Source: Pontibacter ummariensis (GTDB lineage: Bacteria > Bacteroidota > Bacteroidia > Cytophagales > Hymenobacteraceae). From it: a stretch of DNA of 64,000 nt. The stretch is from positions 1-64,000 of the forward strand of contig NZ_FZOQ01000005.1 of NCBI RefSeq assembly GCF_900188175.1, written 5' to 3'. The translations under genes were made by a program, and so were the position numbers. This document shows positions 29,501-36,348 of this stretch, piece by piece. The notes under the pieces are model-generated. The model made no database searches, was not told the DNA's origin, and was given only the letters and a program-made list of their open reading frames with translations. Each line of letters starts with the position of its first letter. Position 1 is the stretch's first letter.

Positions 29501-29649
29501 ACAGAGAGTCAGGCATGGACCCTGAGACCAACTCCTACGCCAACCAGAACGTGGCGGTAACGGGTGGTACCCCAAGCCGTCTGCTGACGATAGGTACGAA
29601 CGCGCCCGCCACACGCAACTACCTGATAGGCCTCAATGTGACATTCTAA
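26515..29649 (+). CDS. susC: TonB-dependent outer-membrane receptor, SusC/RagA family
   Basis: A 1044-residue outer-membrane beta-barrel that imports glycan fragments using TonB energy. After a signal peptide ending AMAQA there is a carboxypeptidase-regulatory-like domain ([26 protein letters not shown]), then the SusC-type link [11 protein letters not shown], a plug domain with the conserved [28 protein letters not shown] block, and a barrel ending in LIGLNVTF, a proper C-terminal aromatic. It pairs with the SusD-like lipoprotein 12 bp downstream. The surrounding GH10/GH67/GH115 genes make decorated xylo-oligosaccharides the probable cargo. Confidence 0.96.
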   Translation: [1044 protein letters not shown]

Positions 29650-29661
29650 AAAAAGACAAAG

Positions 29662-31626
29662 ATGAAATTTATTAAAAATAAAGCTTTTATAGGGACAGCC
29701 TTGATGATGGCTTTATCCCTGTCATCTTGCGAGGACATTCTGGAAGAACAGCCGCGCAGTATTTATGAACCTGGTTTTTTCCAGACGGAGAAAGGCGTTT
29801 ACGGGGGGCTGACGTCGATGTACGCCCACCTGCGTTACATATACGGACAAGCCTACTACTATAACACCACTGAAACCGGTACCGATGAAGTAACATATGC
29901 GCAAAGCGCAGATCAAAACTTTAAGGTAATGGATATATCAGGCCAGGGGGAAATCACTTCCACCGACAGCCGTGCCGATGTGTTGTGGGGAGCCTCTTTC
30001 TCTAATATTAACACTGCCAGTGGTATCATTGAGAACGCTGCCAAAGTAGGAAGTATTCCGGACGCGCTGGTTGCCGAAGCCCGATTTTTCCGTGCATTCG
30101 ATTACTTCTATCTGGTGCAAACTTTCGGTGGTGTGCCTTTGGATCTGGGTGCAGGAGAGCTGAAATTTAACACGAAGCCTTCAAGAGCCTCTGTTCGTAA
30201 CACAGTGCCGGAGGTTTACACGAAGGCTATCTTTCCGGATCTGTTAAAAGCGGTAGAGGACTTGCCGGTAAGTCCACGTGTCACCGGCGGTGCAACGCAA
30301 ACGCTTGCACGCCTTTATCTGGCAAAAGCTTACCTAACTTACGCTTGGTGGCTGGAAAACCCGGATAACATTCCTACTTATCCAGAGACCTCCCGAACTG
30401 ACCCTGACGGCCACAATGCCCAATGGTATTATCAGCAGGCATATGATGTGGCCACAACCGCTATCGACAATCCGGGTCCTTTCCGTTTGCAGGATACCTA
30501 TTTTGACGTTAACCTGGCGACAAACGACCGTAACCCGGAGATACTGCTGTACGCCGACCACACCGAGACAAGCGAGTTTTACAACGGAGGCAGTCTTACG
30601 TATAGCGGTGGTGGCGCCCCTGATAACTTTGCTGGCTGGATGATGACGTGGAACTATACCAATATTAGAAGCATCAATCCGAAAGACAACAAACCGATGA
30701 GCTCTGTTCAGCGGGAAGCCTCTCAGGACTTAGGGCGCCCGTGGACCCGTATGGCTCCTACTATCGGGGTAATCAAAAACACCTTTGCCGATAAAACCCA
30801 TGACTCCCGTTACGACGGTACTTTCACGACAGCTTATCGTGCTAACTGGCCGAAAGGCTATAGCAACAAGGCGGAAGCACCTGAGTTTGTTATCAATGCC
30901 AACAACATGCAGGTTAAGCCAGGTGAGGCCATCCTGACGTTCCTGAATGAAGACCCTGCAACGCCTGTTGCCTATCCGAGTGGGGCAGGTAAAAGTAACA
31001 TTGGTGCTGGGGAGTTGCCAGGCAGAGCCGATTATGTGGTAGCACCGAGTGGTATTAGCAGGATCGTGTATCCGGGGCTCTGGAAGCTTGGGCCTTACCG
31101 TACCGACAATGGTGATGGATTAGGGCAGCCAAATGCCGGCAGTACCCGTCCTTTTAACATTGCCAAATTCTCTGAGTTCTACTTTATAGCGGCCGAAGCA
31201 GCTGTGAAGGGGGCGGCTGTCCAAGGAGGGAAAAGCGCCAGAGAGCTGATCAACGTGATTCGCGCACGTGCCGGAAAGTGGCGCTATGACAATAACGGTA
31301 ACACTGTAAAGGTAGAAGACCATAGCGAGGAGATGATGGCGGCAACGCCACAAACCATAGATATTAACTATATCCTGGCAGAGCGTTCGCGTGAGTACTA
31401 TGGCGAAGGCTATCGCTGGTTTGATCTGGTGCGCACACAAAAATGGGACGACCTTGCCTCTACTTATGAGATTGGCGGAAGCAACTACGGAGACCATACG
31501 CCGGTGACGGTAACGCGCAGCATTCAGCCCTATCACTATCTGCGTCCTATCCCGCAGGGGCAGCTCGACGCGATGGAAATGAGCCCGGCAGAAAAAGCTG
31601 CCTATCAAAACCCGGGATACAACTAG
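29662..31626 (+). CDS. susD: SusD/RagB family surface glycan-binding lipoprotein
   Basis: A 654-residue lipoprotein (lipobox SLSSC near residue 23) that forms the lid over the SusC barrel and captures glycan. SusD features include an N-terminal helical TPR-like region (EARFFRAFDYFYLVQTFGGVPL) and the C-terminal RagB block INVIRARAGKW ... YILAERSREYYGEGYRWFDLVRTQKWDD. The ending MSPAEKAAYQNPGY with the preceding LRPIPQGQLDA is typical. It is co-transcribed with susC and followed by a very strong terminator. Confidence 0.96.
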   Translation: MKFIKNKAFIGTALMMALSLSSCEDILEEQPRSIYEPGFFQTEKGVYGGLTSMYAHLRYIYGQAYYYNTTETGTDEVTYAQSADQNFKVMDISGQGEITSTDSRADVLWGASFSNINTASGIIENAAKVGSIPDALVAEARFFRAFDYFYLVQTFGGVPLDLGAGELKFNTKPSRASVRNTVPEVYTKAIFPDLLKAVEDLPVSPRVTGGATQTLARLYLAKAYLTYAWWLENPDNIPTYPETSRTDPDGHNAQWYYQQAYDVATTAIDNPGPFRLQDTYFDVNLATNDRNPEILLYADHTETSEFYNGGSLTYSGGGAPDNFAGWMMTWNYTNIRSINPKDNKPMSSVQREASQDLGRPWTRMAPTIGVIKNTFADKTHDSRYDGTFTTAYRANWPKGYSNKAEAPEFVINANNMQVKPGEAILTFLNEDPATPVAYPSGAGKSNIGAGELPGRADYVVAPSGISRIVYPGLWKLGPYRTDNGDGLGQPNAGSTRPFNIAKFSEFYFIAAEAAVKGAAVQGGKSARELINVIRARAGKWRYDNNGNTVKVEDHSEEMMAATPQTIDINYILAERSREYYGEGYRWFDLVRTQKWDDLASTYEIGGSNYGDHTPVTVTRSIQPYHYLRPIPQGQLDAMEMSPAEKAAYQNPGYN

Positions 31627-31641
31627 GGGTAAGTTATCTGA

Positions 31642-31688
31642 ATACAAAAAGAAAGGGAGCCTAACATAGGCTCCCTTTCTTTTTGTAT
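31642..31688. terminator. Strong bidirectional terminator after susD
   Basis: Two perfectly complementary 22-bp arms (31642-31663 and 31667-31688) with a 3-nt loop; the right arm contains CTTTCTTTTTG. This ends the susCD transcript and separates it from the uxuA operon. Confidence 0.88.
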
Positions 31689-32303
31689 CGGTTGTTCGAT
31701 TTTACCCGCCCTATCATGCCTGTTGTTCCTGTTTTTTTAAAAGACAATGATTAGGTAGGGTAACGACTAGAAAATAATTGAGATGCCGCTGTTAATTCTG
31801 GTGGGAGCTGTTGAAACGATAGCAGAATATAAGATGGAGCTGGTGAGGTAACTGGTTCAGCGCGGTGTTGTGGCAGAGTGATAATTGGAGCAATGAAAAA
31901 GCAACTTGTTGAAAACAAAATCATGAAATCGGTTGCAATAAGTGCAAAATATACTCAAGTTTGTGTATATTAGTGAGTAGTTACTTTGAAAGGTGCTTTT
32001 AGAGCAGACTTGCTCCTGCATAGAGGAAGGGCTGAAAGCTCAGGCAAAGATAAGATTTCCTGCAACAGGCTAAAGAGGTTGCGAAAAGTTAAAGGAAAAG
32101 GTTAGTTGATTTCTTTAGTTTAGAATGAGGAAGGAAAAGAGGGGACTCCCGGCTCCTTCTTTTCCTCTATTTCGTCTGAGTGTAGTGGCTATAAGGACTT
32201 CTTATTGCACACGCTCGCCTAGTATCCCTCATTTGAACAAGAATAAGATTAAATTATAGCTCAAAAAGAAAAAGTCTTTACACGCTTTACAAAAGAATTA
32301 AAT
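31689..32303. other. Intergenic control region upstream of uxuA
   Basis: No gene is visible. The only structured part is the operator/promoter block at 31924-31988, which predicts a leader of roughly 310 nt. The rest is low-complexity AT-rich DNA without clear hairpins. Confidence 0.5.
31924..31988 (+). promoter_or_regulatory. uxuA operon promoter with operator-like motif
   Basis: TGAAATCGGTTGCAAT (31924-31939) precedes TTTG (31960-31963), a 17-bp spacer and TTACTTTG (31981-31988), one base off TAnnTTTG. The whole block including the following TGCTTTT resembles the susC block, which suggests common repression by the LacI protein encoded at 24617-25693. Confidence 0.68.
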
Positions 32304-33512
32304 ATGTCCTTAATACAAAGCTGGAGATGGTACGGCCCCAAAGACCCCGTTTCGTTGCAAGACGTGAAACAGGCAGGGGCAACAGGTGTGGTGAGTGCGC
32401 TGCATCATATACCGCATGGTGCCGTGTGGCCACTGGAGGAGATTCAGGAGCGGAAAAATGTTATTGAGGCCGCTGGCTTAAAGTGGGTAGTGGTGGAAAG
32501 CGTGCCGGTGCATGAGGCCATCAAAACCCGAAGCGCCGATTGCGAAGCTTATCTGGAGAACTACCGCCAGACGCTCCGTAACCTGGCTGCCTGTGGCATT
32601 GCAACGGTATGCTACAACTTTATGCCGGTACTGGACTGGACCCGCACGAACCTGGCCTACGAACTGTGGAACGGAGCCAAGGCTTTGTATTTCGACTGGG
32701 CAGAGCTGGCTCTTTTTGACATGTTCATTCTTAAAAGAGAAGGGGCAGAAAAGGATTATGCTGAAAGCGTAGTAAGCAAGGCAAAAGAGAAATACCAGCA
32801 CTTTTCTGAAGAAGAGCTGAAGGCACTCAGCGACATCATCCTGATGGGAGTTCCCACAGAGGGTAGCGTCACGATTGAGCAGTTGCTGCAAAGCATCGAG
32901 ATATATAAAGGCATAGGGGCTGAAGGCTTGCGCGAGAACCTGGTGTACTTCCTGCAATCCATTATGGACGTTTGCGAGGAAACAGGCATCAACATGACGA
33001 TTCACCCCGATGATCCGCCGTATCCTATTCTTGGCCTGCCCCGCATAGCCAGTACCAAAGAAGATCTCTTGTACATCATTGATACCGTGAATCGTCCGGC
33101 AAACGGGATTTGCTTCTGCACGGGTTCTCTGGGTGCGGGCAGACACAACGACCCGGTTAGCATTATTAAAGCCGTAGGGCACCGCGTGTACTTTGCGCAC
33201 TTGCGGAACGTGCTGAAAAATGAGGCCGGCGACTTCTATGAGTCGGATCATCTGGCTGGCGATGTGGACATGTACAGCGTGATGAAAGAACTGATCGCCC
33301 TAAACCAGGAGCGGGAGCAGCCTATTCCTTTCCGCCCGGACCACGGACATCAGATGCTGGATGATTTAGTGAAAACAACGAACCCCGGCTACTCTGCTAT
33401 TGGTAGACTGCGTGGCCTGGCCGAGCTAAGAGGACTAGAGATGGGAATAGAGCGCTCGATTTTTAAAAAAGACTTACATGATCCACAATACACCGTTACC
33501 AACCTCGGCTAA
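32304..33512 (+). CDS. uxuA: Mannonate dehydratase
   Basis: A 402-residue UxuA-family TIM-barrel enzyme that dehydrates D-mannonate to 2-keto-3-deoxygluconate, using Fe2+/Mn2+. Family motifs include SWRWYGPKDPVSLQDVKQAGATG at the start, ALHHIPHGAVW, the metal-site block MTIHPDDPPYPILGLPRI, FCTGSLGAGRHND, VYFAHLRNV and FRPDHGHQML. It opens the plus-strand uronate operon; its 3' end overlaps the next gene by 35 bp. The product goes to KdgK and Eda encoded about 18 kb upstream on the other strand. Confidence 0.95.
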   Translation: MSLIQSWRWYGPKDPVSLQDVKQAGATGVVSALHHIPHGAVWPLEEIQERKNVIEAAGLKWVVVESVPVHEAIKTRSADCEAYLENYRQTLRNLAACGIATVCYNFMPVLDWTRTNLAYELWNGAKALYFDWAELALFDMFILKREGAEKDYAESVVSKAKEKYQHFSEEELKALSDIILMGVPTEGSVTIEQLLQSIEIYKGIGAEGLRENLVYFLQSIMDVCEETGINMTIHPDDPPYPILGLPRIASTKEDLLYIIDTVNRPANGICFCTGSLGAGRHNDPVSIIKAVGHRVYFAHLRNVLKNEAGDFYESDHLAGDVDMYSVMKELIALNQEREQPIPFRPDHGHQMLDDLVKTTNPGYSAIGRLRGLAELRGLEMGIERSIFKKDLHDPQYTVTNLG

Positions 33513-34941
33513 AGAAGCTCTGTATCCGCAAGTTGCCAACAGCTTTTTAAGCGAGGACTTTTTATTGCAGACAGAGACAGCCCGGCGCTTGTACCACGAT
33601 TATGCCCAGGGCTTGCCGATTATAGATTACCACTGCCACCTGTCGCCGGAGGTGATTGCCAAAAACGAGAACTTTGCCAACATGACGCAAATCTGGCTGG
33701 CAGGGGATCATTATAAGTGGCGCGCCCTCCGAACCCTGGGGTTTGACGAGCGGTTTATAACAGGGGATGCCAGCGACGAAGATAAGTTCGTGAAGTGGGC
33801 AGAGGCGCTTCCCTATACCATGCGTAACCCGCTTTATCACTGGGCACACATGGAGCTGAAAAACCCTTTTGGCATTACAGAATTGCTTTCCGGTAGAAAT
33901 GCGCTGGAAGTATATGGCCTTGGGAACAGGCTTTTGCAACAGCCGAATTTCACTCCCCAGGGCTTGTTAGAGCATTTTAAGGTGGAGATGGTCGGCACGA
34001 CAGACGATCCGGTGGATAACCTGGCATATCACCAGCAGATAGCGGCCTCGTCCCTTGAGGTAAAAGTGTTGCCTTCGTTCCGTCCGGACAAGGCACTAAA
34101 TCTGAGTGGAGGAACAGCCTACAGGCAATACCTGCAGCAGCTGTCAGAGGCAAGCGAGATAACGATTACCAGTATAGATACGCTTCTTGAGGCATTACAG
34201 CAGCGGGTAAACTTCTTCCATGAGAATGGTTGCCGCATTGCAGACCATGGTCTGTCTTATTTGCCCCTGGCAGGCAAAGGGGCTGGCAACCTGGAGAAGG
34301 TTTTTGTCGCCGTGCTGAATGGGAACGATGAGGAGGCTACAAGCTATCAGGACGCGTTCAGCGGATTTGTGCTCCTGGAGCTCTGCAAAATGTACAGCCA
34401 GAAAGGATGGGTGCAGCAGTTTCACCTGGGGGCTTTGCGAAACACCAATTCACGCATGCTGCAGGTAAATGGTCCTGACACAGGCTATGATTCTATCGGC
34501 GATTTCCCACAGACCGAAACGATGGCCGCTTTCTTCAATGAGCTGGAGCGTACTGGCCAGCTGGCAAAGACGATCATCTATAACCTGAACCCTGCAGATA
34601 ATGCGGCCTTCGCGGCCATGGTGGGTAACTTCCAGAGCAGCGGAGTGAAAGGTAAAATGCAGTTCGGCTCTGCCTGGTGGTTCCTGGACCAGTTGGATGG
34701 TATGAAAGCACAGATGGATGCCTTGTCTAATATGGGCCTGATCAGTTGCTTTATTGGTATGTTGACCGATTCACGTAGCTTTCTGTCCTACTCCCGCCAT
34801 GAGTATTTCAGAAGACTGCTGTGCAACATATTCGGAAACGACATAGAGCAGGGCATGCTTCCTGCTGACCTGCCCTGGGTTGGCAAGTTAGTACAGGATA
34901 TCTGCTATTATAACGCTAAGAATTACTTTCCCTTTCATTAG
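33478..34941 (+). CDS. uxaC: Glucuronate (uronate) isomerase
   Basis: A 487-residue amidohydrolase-fold enzyme converting D-glucuronate to D-fructuronate. Early residues LPIIDYHCHLSPEVI carry the HxH metal motif, then MTQIWLAGDHYKWRALRTLG, the long central GTTDDPVDNL segment, QFHLGALRNTNSRM and the C-terminal MLTDSRSFLSYSRHEYFRRLLCNIFG. ATG 33478 is the only good start, giving a 35-bp overlap with uxuA and therefore likely translational coupling. It acts on glucuronate set free by GH67 and GH115. Confidence 0.95.
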   Translation: MIHNTPLPTSAKEALYPQVANSFLSEDFLLQTETARRLYHDYAQGLPIIDYHCHLSPEVIAKNENFANMTQIWLAGDHYKWRALRTLGFDERFITGDASDEDKFVKWAEALPYTMRNPLYHWAHMELKNPFGITELLSGRNALEVYGLGNRLLQQPNFTPQGLLEHFKVEMVGTTDDPVDNLAYHQQIAASSLEVKVLPSFRPDKALNLSGGTAYRQYLQQLSEASEITITSIDTLLEALQQRVNFFHENGCRIADHGLSYLPLAGKGAGNLEKVFVAVLNGNDEEATSYQDAFSGFVLLELCKMYSQKGWVQQFHLGALRNTNSRMLQVNGPDTGYDSIGDFPQTETMAAFFNELERTGQLAKTIIYNLNPADNAAFAAMVGNFQSSGVKGKMQFGSAWWFLDQLDGMKAQMDALSNMGLISCFIGMLTDSRSFLSYSRHEYFRRLLCNIFGNDIEQGMLPADLPWVGKLVQDICYYNAKNYFPFH

Positions 34942-34968
34942 GCCTAACCGATGTAAACCCCATTTACC

Positions 34969-36291
34969 ATGAACTCACCTCTTCTAACTGATGAGCCAGC
35001 CGTTAAAAAGGTTAAAATAGGGTCCTATCGCTGGACCATTTGTGCCCTGGTGTTTTTCGCCACTACCATCAATTACCTCGACAGGCAGGTAGTGGGTATC
35101 CTGAAGCCCGTATTGGAGGGTCAGTTTAACTGGACGGAAAGCGACTATGCCGCCATTGTAACGGCCTTTACTGCCTCTTATGCCATCGGCATGGTTGTAT
35201 TTGGGCGGATCATTGATAAAGTGGGCACCAAACTAGGTTACTCGCTATCGATCGTCGTGTGGAGCGTGGCCGCCATGGCGCATGCTTTGGCAAGAACTAC
35301 CTTCGGGTTTGCTGTCGCCAGGGCTGCACTGGGCGTGGGGGAGTCGGGTAACTTCCCGGCGGCAGTTAAAACGGTGGCAGAGTGGTTTCCCAAAAAAGAA
35401 AGAGCTTTGGCTACCGGCCTCTTTAACTGTGGGGCAAACGTGGGGGCCATTGCGGCTCCGCTCGTGGTGCCTTGGATTGTGGCTGCTTATGGCTGGGAAG
35501 AGGCCTTTATTATAACAGGAGCTGTCGGTTTTGTGTGGTTGGTGTTCTGGCTGATTTTTTATGAAATCCCTTCCAAACAAAAGCGCCTTGGCAAAGCAGA
35601 GTACGACTATATCCATAGCGATAACGAGGAAGCGCCCGCAGAGGTAAACGAGCGGCCGATGAATTGGAGCAGGCTCCTCTTTATTCGCCAGACCTGGGTG
35701 TTTATTGTAGGCAAGTTCTTTACCGATCCTATCTGGTATTTCTTCCTGTTCTGGTTGCCCTCTTACTTCAGCTCTACCTTTGACCTGAACTTAAGTAGCC
35801 TTGGCCTCCCTTTGGCCATTGTGTACACTGCCACCACTGTTGGTAGTATCGGGGGAGGCTATCTTTCTTCCTACCTGATTCGCAAAGGGATGCCCGTGTT
35901 CAAGGCCCGTAAAACAGCCATGCTTATCATTGCGCTACTCGTGGTGCCGATCATGCTGGCCCGTTATACATCGGACATGTGGATGGCCGTTGGTTTGATT
36001 AGTTTAGCCGCTGCCGCACACCAGGCATGGAGTGCCAACATCTTTACAACAGTGTCTGATATGTTCCCGAAGCGTGCCGTTAGCTCGGTGGTAGGCATAG
36101 GAGGGATGGCAGGCTCTGTAGGTGGTGCCCTGTTCCCGCTGTTCATTGGGGCAGTGCTCGATTATTACACAGACCTGGGGAATCTTACCGCAGGGTATAA
36201 CATTATCTTCACGATTTGCGGCTTTGCCTACGTGCTGGCCTGGGGCTTCATGCAACTCCTGACACCACGCGATAAGGAGGTACAGCTTTAA
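34969..36291 (+). CDS. exuT: Hexuronate transporter (MFS, ExuT-like)
   Basis: A 440-residue MFS permease with about twelve hydrophobic helices. The ExuT/anion:cation symporter signature is visible in NYLDRQVVGILKP, FGRIIDKVGTKLGYS and ALGVGESGNFPAAVKTVAEWFPKKERALATGLFNCGANVG. Its place directly after uxuA-uxaC supports import of glucuronate across the inner membrane, by proton symport as in the family. It lies 27 bp after uxaC in the same operon. Confidence 0.9.
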   Translation: MNSPLLTDEPAVKKVKIGSYRWTICALVFFATTINYLDRQVVGILKPVLEGQFNWTESDYAAIVTAFTASYAIGMVVFGRIIDKVGTKLGYSLSIVVWSVAAMAHALARTTFGFAVARAALGVGESGNFPAAVKTVAEWFPKKERALATGLFNCGANVGAIAAPLVVPWIVAAYGWEEAFIITGAVGFVWLVFWLIFYEIPSKQKRLGKAEYDYIHSDNEEAPAEVNERPMNWSRLLFIRQTWVFIVGKFFTDPIWYFFLFWLPSYFSSTFDLNLSSLGLPLAIVYTATTVGSIGGGYLSSYLIRKGMPVFKARKTAMLIIALLVVPIMLARYTSDMWMAVGLISLAAAAHQAWSANIFTTVSDMFPKRAVSSVVGIGGMAGSVGGALFPLFIGAVLDYYTDLGNLTAGYNIIFTICGFAYVLAWGFMQLLTPRDKEVQL

Positions 36292-36348
36292 CACTAAAAG
36301 TGGTCTTAAATAAGGTGGCCAGGGTCACTGTAAATACTTGAAACGAAG

